From NCBI GenBank assembly GCA_030674185.1, contig CM060307.1:53955442-54019441 (forward strand): DNA of 64,000 bases, given 5' to 3'. Numbering within the stretch: position 1 is the stretch's first letter; each line of letters opens with the position of its first letter. This document shows, in pieces, positions 1 through 10,700 of this stretch. Under the pieces are notes generated by a model. The model was not told where the DNA came from. It did not search any database and was given only the letters and a program-made list of their open reading frames with translations. The stretch is from Monoplex corrugatus. Taxonomy: Eukaryota; Mollusca; Gastropoda; Littorinimorpha; Ranellidae. Position numbers and translations under genes: made by a program.

Positions 1-123
1 GGAGGGAGTGGCAGACTTTATCAAATGCTTTGGAGAAGTCCATAATGAGGGCGTCTGTCTGTTTTCCAGCCTCAGGGTTTACGGATAGCTCATCCACAAG
101 TCCGATAAGCTGGAAAAACAAAA
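1..123 (-). mobile_element. LINE reverse-transcriptase fragment (CR1/Jockey-type), runs off the window edge
   Basis: Read on the minus strand, one open frame carries the RT signature around motif A: a 'FFQLIGLVDEL' stretch, then 'GKQTDALIMDFSKAFDKV'. The second part matches the QTD...MDFSKAFDKV block of CR1/Jockey-group LINE reverse transcriptases, and its first Asp would be a catalytic metal ligand. Homology stops near 123, so the piece is a fragment; the rest lies upstream of position 1. It sits in an intron of the host gene, in antisense. Confidence 0.8.
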
Positions 124-208
124 TTGAATACAGAGAGCTTGGCACAGCCTGAGATAACTGTGGTAATTTTGAACTGATATTTGACTAAGAGGTAATTAAT
201 TAATTGCC

Positions 209-931
209 TTAACCTCTTCCCTGCTTATGCTGTGTCTACCACAGGGCCATTCTGACATGTCCAAATGCCCATAACCGTGTTTGTCATTGGGGATTTTTTT
301 GGGGGGGTGGGGGTGGAGGGGGAATGGGAGATAACACTAGAAACTTGGCCAGCCTCTTATGGAGATGTCAAAGTGCAGTTTTTTTCCCTTTGACCATTCA
401 AAGAATTGAATATTAGTCTAATTAGCATCACAAAGTAAAGAACAAGACAATGTGATTCAAGATGGTGGAACAACTGCCTGTTGTGTCTCCTCCTCCACTA
501 TGCTACACCCAAAAACTTACTGACTGTTGCATAGAAACAAACATTCTCAGAGAGGAATAACAGTAAGAAAACTTTTTCGCTTAATGTTTATTATATACAA
601 AAACCAAATTTTGCTCTGTTTTGTATGGTTTTATGTGCTACTGTGTATTATATGTATGTTCCGAAAGTTTTTTTTTCTATTTTTTTTTTTTTTTTAGAAA
701 AAGGCTCATTACATCAGCTGTAATCATACTGTTTTCAACCAAATCAAATAACTATGACATCAAACCATAGCCAAGGGTATAAGAAAATAAAAACATAGCC
801 AAAAACTGAAAAGATAGCGTATAAAATGAATAAGCAGTAAACAAATTAGTGAAAATACAGCAAAAGGCAAGATTTTGTCCTGGCAGACAGCAGTGTGAAG
901 GCCAAAAATATTGTGGCAGGGAAGGGGTTAA
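209..931. mobile_element. TTAA-flanked MITE (piggyBac- or Kolobok-like), 723 bp
   Basis: TTAA at 209-212 and at 928-931 bound an inverted repeat: the left end reads TTAACCTCTTCCCTGC and the right end, reverse-complemented, TTAACCCCTTCCCTGC, one mismatch in 16. A TTAA target duplication followed by CC is typical of piggyBac-type elements; Kolobok elements also duplicate TTAA. No transposase coding is visible, so it would be non-autonomous. The interior has a G-rich tract (about 300-330) and a long T run (about 680-695). Confidence 0.55.
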
Positions 932-1185
932 TGGGCGTAATATTTTTCCGTCTGTGAGCATAGAAATTCTAGTAACTTTCTCATTTGCTTGCTATCAGGT
1001 GACAGTCACTGAGTCAGTCTCAATATGCTTTAAAGAAATAATGAAAATGATGTATTTTCTATAAACTCACAATGTTTATGATAACTAACAACTAGTTTTG
1101 TTATCATTTAAGGTTTATGATAATGATTAAATATAATGTGCTCTCAATGTCACTTAGTTGGAATCTGCAACACAAACATTTAAAT

Positions 1186-2507
1186 TAGAGTCATCATCAT
1201 CATGTGCCCTGCTGCATGGCGCTGGCGATCATGGCCCTCCATATGAATATATATGCATTCCTTGTCGCTGCAAGTACATCTTCCGCTCTCTCTGTTCTCA
1301 GCCACCCTGCAAGTCCGTCCAGTATTTTCTTCCTGGGTCTGCCTGGTTTTCTCATTCCCTCCAGCTTTCCTGTTGTGACCAGGTGTTCTAATTCCCTGTT
1401 CCTCATAAAATGTCCTATAAATGTTGCTTGCCTAATCTTCTTTATCAGTATCTTGTATCTGTCTCCATCAAGGCTGTCTTGTTTGTTTTCTTTGCTGTAC
1501 ATGGAACTCTCAAGATTCTTGTTAGAAAGCACATTTCAGTTGCCTCAATCTTGTTCTGGCTTTGCATGTTGACTGTCCACGCCTCACAACCATGTAACAG
1601 TATCGGTTCTTAATAACATTCAAGAACTGTCTCCCTCATGTTAATTGATAGGCATTGGTTGGTAAAAATGCTTTTCATCTTCTTGAATGCTGTTTTGGCT
1701 TGGCTGATTCTTCTGGCTATTTCTAATGTGCATCTGCCATCTGGTGAGATGACTGTTTCCAGATAATTAAACTTATCAGCCTGTCTCAAAGTTGTGCCAT
1801 TTGCTGTTATTTTGCATGAGGGGATTCAAGGTTTTTACTGATTACATGACTTACAGTCTTCTTGCTATAGTATTTAGCTCCAGCTCTTTACTTTTGCTTT
1901 CTGTTATATTGATAAGGTTTTGTAGGTCTTTCATTTTCTGCAATTAGCAGTGTTATCTGTACAATGAATGTTATTTATCATTTTTCTTTATTCCAGGGCA
2001 TTCTTCTGGGTTTCTCGTGATGATTTCACTGTAAATGTAAACAAATCTGGTGACAGAATACAAGCCTGCTTGACCTCTCTTTTGATATTTTAGAAAGAGC
2101 TTATATTGTTTTCTATTCTCATTGCTGTTGTTTCTTCCCAATAAATACTTCTGAATATTCCTAGATCCTTTCTATCAATATTGAGCCTTTCTAGTTGGTT
2201 GATCAATTCTTCATGTTTTTTTTTTTTTTTTTTTTTTTTTTTTGCGTGATTGAAAGCCTCGGTAAAATCAACACAGCATGAATATTTATCCTTTCTCAAC
2301 TCGATTGACCTCTCTATGATAGCTCTTAGGATATATATGGCATTCATAGTACCTTTCCTTTCGACAAACCCATTCTGTTTTTCCGCTATTTCTCTTTTGA
2401 TTCCGTTCGTAGTCCTCATCATGATTATTCGTAATAGGATTTTTTATACATGACTCATCAAGCTGATTGTACAATGGAGTTGTATGATGGAGTTTGTATT
2501 CTATAGC
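1186..2507 (-). mobile_element. RTE-like LINE, copy A (5'-truncated, decayed)
   Basis: The minus strand matches the copies at 30.9-33.2 kb and 58.2-60.7 kb. It starts at the PKK-G...LM-H region of the RT (near 2,500), passes RT blocks, and ends in the C-terminal part with 'GHFMRNRELEHLVTTGK' and 'GRPRKKILDGL'. The 3' end is a short (ATG)n-type microsatellite (TCATCATCATCATG on the plus strand near 1,190), as expected for RTE-clade elements. Reading is broken by frameshifts and stops. A 27-nt A tract (T run on plus, 2,217-2,243) interrupts the RT near its motif A. The endonuclease domain is absent. Confidence 0.85.
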
Positions 2508-3280
2508 CCTTGTGCAGCGAAAACTGATTTTGACATATCTTTGAGGATGACCAACACTTGATGACATGTTGCATAAACTGTCAGGCGCGAAAGTTTTTAG
2601 TAAACTTGACGTGACTTCAGGATTTTGGCAACTTCCTCTTGATGAAGAATCTGCAAAATTGACGACTTTCATAACCTGTTTGGTAGATTCTACTACAAAA
2701 GGCTGCCATTTGGTATTTCATCCACATCTGAAATTTTCCAACGCATAATGGAGGAAATTTTAGCAGAGGTAGAAACTGTCATTTGCTACTTTGACGACAT
2801 CGTAGTCTACAGTGAAGATGAAAACTCACATAAAACGCACTTGGACAGAGTGATGGAAAAGCTCAAATCAGTTCACCAGAAGCTGAATGCGGACAAAACT
2901 GAATTAAGGAAAAGTGAAATTGAGTTCCTGGGTCACCTGATCAGCAAGGATGGTGTCCAACCTGATCCTACAAAAGTTGCTGCTATCAGGAACATGCCTG
3001 ATCCAGAAAATATCACTGAACTCAAAAGAATGCTAGGAATGATCAGTTTTCTGGGTCGATACATTCCCAACATGTCAACAACCCTTCAACCGATGACAGA
3101 ATGGCTAGAAAGTGACAAAACTTGGTCTTGGGGTACACCACAGTCAGCTGCGTTCACAAAAGTCAAAGAAAGTCTGTCAAAATTGCCAGAACTTGCCTTC
3201 TTTGATCCGACGAAAACAACTACTGTGAGTTTTGACGAAAGCCGTGAAATTTGGATATGGTGTACTTAAAACATTTTATT
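2508..3280 (+). mobile_element. Ty3/Gypsy LTR-retrotransposon fragment: RT plus start of RNase H (pseudogene)
   Basis: Frames at 2,566-2,748 and 2,748-3,269 encode Gypsy-type reverse transcriptase: 'KVFSKLDVTSGFWQLPL' (motif A) and, at 2,787-2,798, the YFDD catalytic box, followed by the 'FLGHLISKDGV' and 'FLGRYIP' blocks of RT connection regions. A one-base shift near 2,677 separates the two RT frames. A second shift near 3,250 breaks the beginning of RNase H, and homology then ends. No LTRs, gag, protease, integrase or envelope are visible. It abuts the 5'-truncated end of RTE copy A almost directly. It is a dead fragment. Confidence 0.9.
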
Positions 3281-4105
3281 TGTAAACCAATTTTATGGCT
3301 GTATCTGATCACCAAAGGATTGGAAAACTTAATGGATTTTTTTCAAAAATGCCGAAAATTAGCTCGTGTCAATAATGTAATTGCAAATATATACAAAAGA
3401 TATGAATGTTGAAGCTGAAGTGTTTTGAGACAAAGTAAAGGTTTAACTGCATGAGGCAGAATGCCCGATTTGTAGTTCACATCCTTGTACATGTACATAG
3501 TTTTGATACTCATACTTTCATACAATTTTGCCTACTTATTAGCACAGAAAATAGTTGTTATTATTATGAAAATGTCTATTGAGGTGGTTTCATATCATGA
3601 CTCAGGAACATGCATGTGCAAAATTTTGAAGAAGTAAAAAGCGGTTTTGATGAAAATATCATGTATAAGGTATGACTGTGATTTCATGCAACATTGCAAG
3701 TTTTTACAGTTGGATAATTGTAATGATTTACCTGATAAAGCATCTGTAACCCCCACTGGCCCCAGCAAGGTCAGGTCAACCCTCCCATTTCAGCATCTGC
3801 TTCATTAGTATGCATTTTGTTCCTTGTCCTGGCCTGTCTAATTTCTTTTATCACTTTTTTTTTTGGTCTGTTTTCGTGCATGTTATATCACTAAAGTGTC
3901 TTTCTCTTCACAGAAAGCACACACAAAATTTCCTTGAATACTGTTCCATCTCTCTCAAAATACTCTTGAGACTTCTGCCACCATTATCAAATAGACCTGT
4001 ATGGAAACCATTGTTTCTACTATACTGTTTCCACTCATTATTATTCTTTGGGCAGTATTTCCGTGTACACCATTCACCAACTCATACGTATTCTGGGTAT
4101 AACTG
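3281..4105. other. Intronic sequence, nothing recognised
   Basis: AT-rich, without a convincing reading frame, terminal repeats or splice-bounded exon. The only open frames are short and of low complexity. Confidence 0.6.
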
Positions 4106-4350
<245 letters not shown>

Positions 4351-4483
4351 CTCACATTCCGAACTGATCTTTAATATTGTCCTTGCTTCACATCATTTTA
4401 TTTTATGTAATTCTTTTTCAAAGTCACAATGATGTTGAGAAGTACAAGACCTGCATTTGATCTGATATTTTTTTTCTTTGTAG

Positions 4484-4560
4484 GGACCTGGATGACTCTG
4501 ATGTTGAGATTGTGTCTGTGAAGAAACCCAAGCAGGAAAGCCTGAGTTCCAGTCCTGGTT
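4484..4560 (+). CDS. Candidate exon of SENP1/2-like SUMO protease gene (SIM-bearing exon)
   Basis: A polypyrimidine tract ending TTTTCTTTGTAG precedes a 77-bp open stretch that ends at a strong donor, GTAAGT (4,561-4,566). It enters needing one base to complete a codon and leaves with one base over. The peptide, 'DLDDSDVEIVSVKKPKQES' plus 'LSSSPG', contains an acidic-flanked hydrophobic core (VEIVSV) that fits the SUMO-interacting motif pattern, then a basic KKPK cluster that could be part of a nuclear localisation signal. The compact exon with good splice sites stands out from surrounding repeats. Its link to the exons at 22 kb is inferred from strand, phase and theme; the upstream exon is not seen. 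Joining directly to 22,205 would create a stop (T+GA), but joining to the alternative acceptor at 22,208 stays open. Confidence 0.55.
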
Positions 4561-4682
4561 GTAAGTAAACGTTATTACTGTGTGAGACTTTGACTCAGTC
4601 AGTCTGTCTGTGCTGAGTGTTTGTCGTGTAAATCTTGTCTGTCTGTTTCTTCATATCCAACCAGATGAGTATGGATAGACTT

Positions 4683-5748
4683 TTAACTCACTCGGTACGA
4701 TGGAACGCTATAGTGGTTGTGATGAAAGGCACGGTTGCGTATGACAGAACGCGATAGTGGTTTCGATAATTAAAAATTTTTCGACACTCCCCTTTAGACC
4801 TTGCACGCCTACCATAGCCTCACTAGTCACTGCAAATGTGTCAAGGGTCAAGGGGAAAGTTGCTTCATGAGATTCCGTAGCCATACACTCGTCGGGAAAC
4901 GATTGACTTCGGCACCCTACACGACTGGTAATCTGCATTCATGTCGAAAATGGCGTTGCAGGCGAGTGCGAGTTTTCGAACAAAGTAGATTGTGATGGCG
5001 GCGTTTTACTGCTGCTGAAGTGATTGAATTGCTTCAGACTGAAGGATTGGACATCGAGGAGTATGCTGAAGATAATGGTGAAAATGTATCAAGTGATGGA
5101 AGCTGCTAGCAAGAAGGTACTGACAGTGACCCAGTTTCAGACGACAGTGAAGTGGGAGAGGGAGGTGGGCATACATGTCACGAGAGGTGAGCAGTCAGCG
5201 GGCCAAGTACAGCGAGTCACATGTCTGATGGAGGTTTCATTCACTTTCATATGCATGACTGGCACGAAGATTTTAGTTTTTCTCCCACTTTGCCTCCTTC
5301 TCTGGCTCTTGTGGCCTGCATGTCTCATTTGAGTGCCATGCCATTATAACTCCCCTGTGTAACAATTTGTAACATTTATTCATATAATATCACTAATAAT
5401 CTTTTTTTTTTTTTACCCTGAGCAAAGTCTACTTTATTCATGTTGTTTTGTGCATTCAAAGACCTCACCTTTGGCTGTGTGTTCATGGAGCTGATCAAAT
5501 GTGTGACTGTATGGTGATCCTGACCACAAAATTTGGGGTATTTTCAACGTGGCACATAAAGAAGAAAAATTCAAGGAAGAACTTCAATATTTTGGCATGA
5601 ACTAACCCAGCATGTAAATATTCAGATCTGAAAGTTTCATTTTGTTCCTTTATGTTTTGTATTTTTTGTGATTTTTTCCCTAACCCTTCAAAATGGGCCG
5701 TCCCTGGGGAAACGCAAGGGGAAAAACTCTCCGTACCGAGTGAGTTAA
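4683..5748 (+). mobile_element. piggyBac-type DNA transposon, internally decayed, 1.06 kb
   Basis: TTAA at 4,683-4,686 and 5,745-5,748 flank perfect 13-bp terminal inverted repeats: CTCACTCGGTACG on the left, CGTACCGAGTGAG on the right. The TTAA target duplication plus short TIRs is the piggyBac hallmark, and the interior holds a matching transposase N-terminal remnant (4,996-5,335). At about 1.06 kb it is roughly half the length of an autonomous piggyBac element, so the catalytic core appears deleted. The stretch 5,340-5,744 has no coding signal. Confidence 0.8.
4996..5335 (+). pseudogene. piggyBac transposase (PGBD-like) N-terminal remnant
   Basis: The frame starting at 4,996 reads 'WRRFTAAEVIELLQTEG', then a strongly acidic run ending '...TDSDPVSDDSEVGEGGG', followed by a Ser/Thr-rich stretch. 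An RRFTAAEV-type start followed by an acidic, D/E/S-rich low-complexity region is common at the N terminus of piggyBac-derived transposases. Stops interrupt the frame (TAG near 5,107 and TGA near 5,188), and nothing resembling the DDD catalytic domain follows. An ATG lies at 4,995 but in a different frame, so no start is assigned. The remnant points the same way as the host gene. It is an inactivated internal-deletion derivative; identification rests on this motif plus the TTAA/TIR context. Confidence 0.6.
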
Positions 5749-5963
5749 TGTGATAGTTATCAATGAAAGGGATAGGAAAGGTGGGGGGTTGGTGTGTGTC
5801 AAGTTACTGACTGTTCACGCATATAAATATTTACATTACATGAAAGTCAAGTTGATTGGCTTCTCTTAGGTAGGTCCAGCCATTTTTGTAATTTGAAAAT
5901 ATATTCAGTATTTTCAAATTTTCTGACAGTTAACAATGAAGTTAGTATAAATGCAAAATATCT

Positions 5964-7020
5964 TGCTCATAGCACTAACGGTTTTTGAGATACTACTGTT
6001 TGAAATACTGTAAAAATGTGCGTTTTTGGCATTTTGTCGAATTGGCCACATTTGTACCCATATTTCTTCAGAAGTATATATCTTGTATGTATTAAAATTG
6101 ATCCAGTTATTGTGTTCTATAGGTACATAAGCTTAATTTTTTTAGGACTCTAGAATTATTTTCTTCTCTGCTATTTGTCTTAAAAAATGGCAAAAATGCC
6201 AATTTGTCGGCTTGTCACTGTGTGGCAACACATGTTAACGCTGCTTAACACATTCTGTACCGCGTCACACGAGATCCTCGTGACTCAGCTTTCTCTCTCT
6301 GTGGACCGCGTCATGAGGATTTCGTGCCCTGAACCGTAGTTTTAGTTTCGAGTATATAAATAGAAAATGACCGCATTGCTGATGTGAATCCTTTTGCGGC
6401 AAAGGGAGTATACTCTTGTCATTTCCTTTCTGCGTTTACACGACGTTTGAAGTGGCAAAAATGGCAAAAAACAGGTGTAATTTGAGTGTTTCTGAAGTCT
6501 CTCTCCTAACATTACTTGGTCAATAGTTAGTACAGTGACCTATTTTCTTAGTAGGAAAAGGGTTAATGGTTCATAACTCAGGGACTAGCCGTGCTACGTC
6601 CTAAATGGAGATATCAAAAGATTCAGTGATGAATATGGAAATGAAACTTGTGAAAAAGAAGTGTTCAGCCTTGCATTTATGTACATAATTAAACTAAATA
6701 AAATTATCCAGTGTTTCTGAACATTTTTTCACTATTTGGAGGAGAAAATTAAAATGCTCTGACATCTCATAGCTCAGGGAAATGATTTCCAAATTAAATG
6801 AATATCCAGAAGTAATAAATGAGTCCTAATTGTCCTATAATCTTTACATATGTTTTAAAATTCATCTTGTTCCCCTCTCCCACCCCTAGTTGCTCAGGCA
6901 ACTCACCATCATGAGAGAGGTGACTGTTTATTGTGCCATGAATCTGTACCGTCAACAGTACATACTTCTTACATTTTTTTCAGCGTTGGCCAGTGAGCAC
7001 TCTCAATATTCCAGACTCTT
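5964..7020. repeat. Segmental duplication block A, copy 1
   Basis: This stretch recurs almost unchanged at 8,932-9,987 in direct orientation, with scattered single-base differences and a few short indels. It contains a TTAA element (6,245-6,566). Block order across the locus is A1, C, B1, A2, B2. Confidence 0.95.
6245..6566. mobile_element. TTAA-flanked MITE-like element inside block A (copy 1)
   Basis: Bounded by TTAA (6,245-6,248 and 6,563-6,566). Ends: left TTAACACATTCTGTACC, right (reverse-complemented) TTAACCCTTTTCCTACT, an imperfect inverted repeat. The interior is CpG-rich compared with its flanks. No coding. Duplicated with block A at 9,213-9,532. Confidence 0.45.
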
Positions 7021-8164
7021 TTCCTTGAAAGAATATAAAAGTTTGAATGAAACACAAATTTATTGTCAACCATGCTGATAGAATGTGACTCAGTCCATCT
7101 GTATACCCACTATACGTTTTCTTTTTCTGTTTTGTCCATGAAGGAAATGCAAGCATGGTCGGGACCGATGATTTCAAAGATTTGACCCATATAAAGTGAA
7201 TTGTCATAATAGATGGCCACTGACTGGTCCTGGGCTGTGAAGGTGAAAAAAAAATTAAGAATCTGAATCAGCTGATGAAGGCTATCTGAATTGTCCTTTT
7301 CCTTTCTTGTTTCTGGAACTCTAATGTCTGTCTGTGACAACTGCTGTTGAAGTTCCTTGTGTTTGCCTTGCAAATATTTGGTAACAGTGTTTGCAAGCTT
7401 TTATTCCTTGCAGTTGCTTATCAACAACTGCCAAATGGGCAAGGTGTTCAGATTGTACATGCAGTTTTTTTTTTCTCTGTCTATAGTAATTAGTATCATC
7501 TTTACTGAGATTGGTGGCGCAACAAAGAGCAGTCACATCTTTCGTCTGCCAGTTTTGTATTTAGAATTTTAAATAGGACTTTGGTTTCCTCGGACCTGCA
7601 TGAAGCTTGAAAATTGTTTGTGTTTGTTCAACAATATGCTTCTCTAAAGCAAAAATCTTTTGCATTTTCTCTGTACAGCTAAGGGCTTCTGCTTCTGTGT
7701 TCTCTATTTTCATTTCTGCTTCCAGCCTGAAATTGATACACTTCAATGATTTGACTGTAATGAATTCAGTAGTGGTGGTGGTGCTGCTGACTGTGTAAAT
7801 GATGGGACAGGAATGTCAACTCTTTCTGGATAGTGGAATGGCTGATGAGAGAAAACCTGTGTTGAATTATTTTTGAATTGACGGGGAGCATCTATGTAAA
7901 TTTGTACCATGGTCTCACCACCCTGTTTTCTATCTGTAGCCGTGCACACCCAACGCCGTGTAGCAGACGCCTTTTCTTCTCAAACGATTTTGAGTACAGT
8001 TAACTCCCCTGGTTCAGCGATTGTCAAAAATATTGGGAACTTCTATTATTTAAACCCTTAAAAGCTAAGAAATGAGTAACTTGTGCATTCTACTTTAGCA
8101 GAAAAGTATGTATTTCTTATGGGAAATGTCCTCAAGGTGAAATTTTCCCTCGTTTTCCTGAAAT
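7021..8164. other. Block C: 1.14-kb segment present only in the first duplication unit
   Basis: Between A1 and B1. In the second unit, A2 runs directly into B2 at 9,987/9,988 with no trace of this segment. Its ends show no inverted repeats, target duplication or poly-A tail, so loss from unit 2 is as likely as insertion into unit 1. It carries a minus-strand coding remnant. Confidence 0.85.
7080..7960 (-). pseudogene. Broken minus-strand coding remnant, function unassigned
   Basis: Several minus-strand frames follow one another with shifts: a Pro-rich piece (7,949-7,743), a helical Glu/Lys-rich piece (7,746-7,561), then 7,373-7,110, which contains 'KHKELQQQLSQ' and 'QSVAIYYDNSLYMGQIFEI' followed by an 'ISFMDKT' segment. 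The 'VAIYYDNSLYMGQ..EI...ISFM' spacing resembles the small beta-barrel modules (Tudor/SH3-like) that occur in uncharacterised invertebrate and transposon-associated proteins. This is pattern resemblance, not a family match. Frames are disrupted and no splice-consistent structure was found, so it is called a pseudogene or old element remnant. It lies wholly within block C and is therefore single-copy here. Confidence 0.35.
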
Positions 8165-8258
8165 CAATAATTTTGTTGTTTGATCGTTCAGTATTACATT
8201 CAAATTTCCGATCAGTGAGCCATGATGATAATTGGAAATTTGTAAAATAATGAAATAA

Positions 8259-8344
<86 letters not shown>

Positions 8345-8586
8345 GTTTGCAAGTGTTTGTGTGTGTGTGAATTGAAATGTTTCCAGGTTTCCAAGACCTG
8401 AAATTTTGTTCCTCCTATCACCTCCTATCACCACCCGTATCCCATACCTGCAAAATACAATCACAGCTCATGACTTTTTTTTTTCGGGGGGGGGGGGGGG
8501 GGGGGTCATTTGTGTGCTTAACTGCAATCTTTCATTTGATTTAGAAATGGGTGAAAAATAATAAATCAATAAATCCAGTGATCCAA

Positions 8587-8671
<85 letters not shown>

Positions 8672-8933
8672 GTGTGTGTGTTATCAAGCAGCTTCCATAC
8701 TCCTTCAGCTCTTAAACCTTAACATAACTGGAAACCAGTTATGAAATTTAGCTACAGTAAAACCACACACACACACACACTGGTTCACACATGTATGGGG
8801 TCTGTTTTTCTCTCTCTTAAACACACACACACATGCGCGCGCACGTGCGCACTCAACACAATATTCATGCATACAAGTTCGTGTGTGCGCACACACAAAC
8901 ACATGCCCAAGCATGCACGCACACACACACATG
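8165..8933. repeat. Segmental duplication block B, copy 1 (microsatellite-rich)
   Basis: Recurs at 9,988-10,700. Contains (GT)n at 8,261-8,342 and 8,589-8,681, a run of 20 G (8,486-8,505), and CA-rich sequence to 8,933. Copy 2 has the same order with shorter GT tracts, which accounts for most of the length difference (769 against 713 bp). Confidence 0.95.
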
Positions 8934-9987
8934 CTCATAGCACTAACGGTTTTTGAGATACTACTGTTTGAAATACTGTAAAAATGTGCGTTTTTGGCAT
9001 TTTGTCGAATTGGCCACATTTGTACCCATATTTCTTCAGAAGTATATATCTTGTATGTATTAAAATTGATCCAGTTATTGTGTTCTATAGGTACATAAGC
9101 TTAATTTTTTTAGGACTCCATAATTATTTTTTTCTCTGCTATTTGTCTTAAAAAATGGCAAAAATGCCAATTTGTCGGCTTGTCACTGTGTGGCAACACA
9201 TGTTAACGCTGCTTAACACATTCTGTACCGCGTCACACGAGATCCTCGTGACTCAGCTTTCTCTCTCTGTGGACCGCGTCATGAGGATTTCGTGCCCTGA
9301 ACCGTAGTTTTAGTTTCGAGTATATAAATAGAAAATGACCGCATTGCTGATGTGAATCCTTTTGCGGCAAAGGGAGTATACTCTTGTCATTTCCTTTCTG
9401 CGTTTACACGACGTTTGAAGTGGCAAAAATGGCAAAAAACAGGTGTAATTTGAGTGTTTCTGAAGTCTCTCTCCTAACATTACTTGGTCAATAGTTAGTA
9501 GTGACCTATTTTCTTAGTAGGAAAAGGGTTAATGGTTCATAACTCAGGGACTAGCCGTGCTACGTCCAAAATGGAGATATCAAAAGATTCAGTGATGAAT
9601 ATGGAAATGAAACTTGTGAAAAAGAAGTGTTCAGCCTTGCATTTATGTACATAATTAAACTAAATAAAATTATCCAGTGTTTCTGACACATTTTTTCAAT
9701 ATTTGGAGGAGAAAATTAAAATGCTCTGACATCTCATAGCTCAGGGAAATGATTTCCAAATTAAATGAATATCCAGAAGTAATAAATGAGTCCTAATTGT
9801 CCTATAATCTTTACATATGTTTTAAAATTCATCTTGTTCCCCTCTCCCACCCCTAGTTGCTCAGGCAACTCACCATCATGAGAGAGATGACTGTTTATTG
9901 TGCCATGAATCTGTACCGTCAACAGTACATACTTCTTACATTTTTTTCAGGGTTGGCCAGTGAGCACTCTCAATATTCCAGACTCTT
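8932..9987. repeat. Segmental duplication block A, copy 2
   Basis: Near-identical direct copy of 5,964-7,020. Its left junction lies in the CA-rich end of B1 and shares only 'TG' with the left edge of A1. It joins B2 directly. Confidence 0.95.
9213..9532. mobile_element. TTAA-flanked MITE-like element inside block A (copy 2)
   Basis: Same element as 6,245-6,566, two bases shorter (the ACA-GTGACC stretch is shortened). TTAA at 9,213-9,216 and 9,529-9,532. It was copied by the segmental duplication, not by transposition. Confidence 0.45.
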
Positions 9988-10081
9988 CAATAATTTTGTT
10001 GTTTGATCGTTCAGTATTACATTCAAATTTCCGATCAGTGAGCCATGATGATAATTGGAAATTTGTAAAATAATGAAATAA

Positions 10082-10137
<56 letters not shown>

Positions 10138-10380
10138 GTTTGCAAGTGTTTGTGTGTGTGTGAATTGAAATGTTTCCAGGTTTCCAAGACCTGAAATTTT
10201 GTTCCTCCTATCACCTCCTATCACCACCCGTATCCCATACCTGCAAAATACAATCACAGCTCATGACTTTTTTTTTTTCGGGGGGGGGGGGGGGGGGGGT
10301 CATTTGTGTGCTTAACTGCAATCTTTCATTTGATTTAGAAATGGGTGAAAAATAATAAATCAATAAATCCAGTGATCCAA

Positions 10381-10455
<75 letters not shown>

Positions 10456-10700
10456 CAAGCAGCTTCCATACTCCTTCAGCTCTTAAACCTTAACATAACT
10501 GGAAACCAGTTATGAAATTTAGCTACAGTAAAACCACACACACACACACTGGTTCACACATGTATGGGGTGTTTTTCTCTCTCTTAAACACACACACACA
10601 TGCGCGCGCACGTGCGCACTCAACACAATATTCATGCATACAAGTTCGTGTGTGCGCACACACAAACACATGCCCTAGCATGCACGCACACACACACATG
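9988..10700. repeat. Segmental duplication block B, copy 2
   Basis: Copy of 8,165-8,933 with (GT)n at 10,083-10,134 and 10,381-10,451 and 20 G at 10,280-10,299. Homology to B1 ends at the final CATG of the CA-rich tail. Confidence 0.95.

Noticed and set aside
7021..8164. Block C as a transposon insertion into unit 1
   Set aside because: No inverted repeats, poly-A or target duplication at its borders; deletion from unit 2 explains the data equally well.
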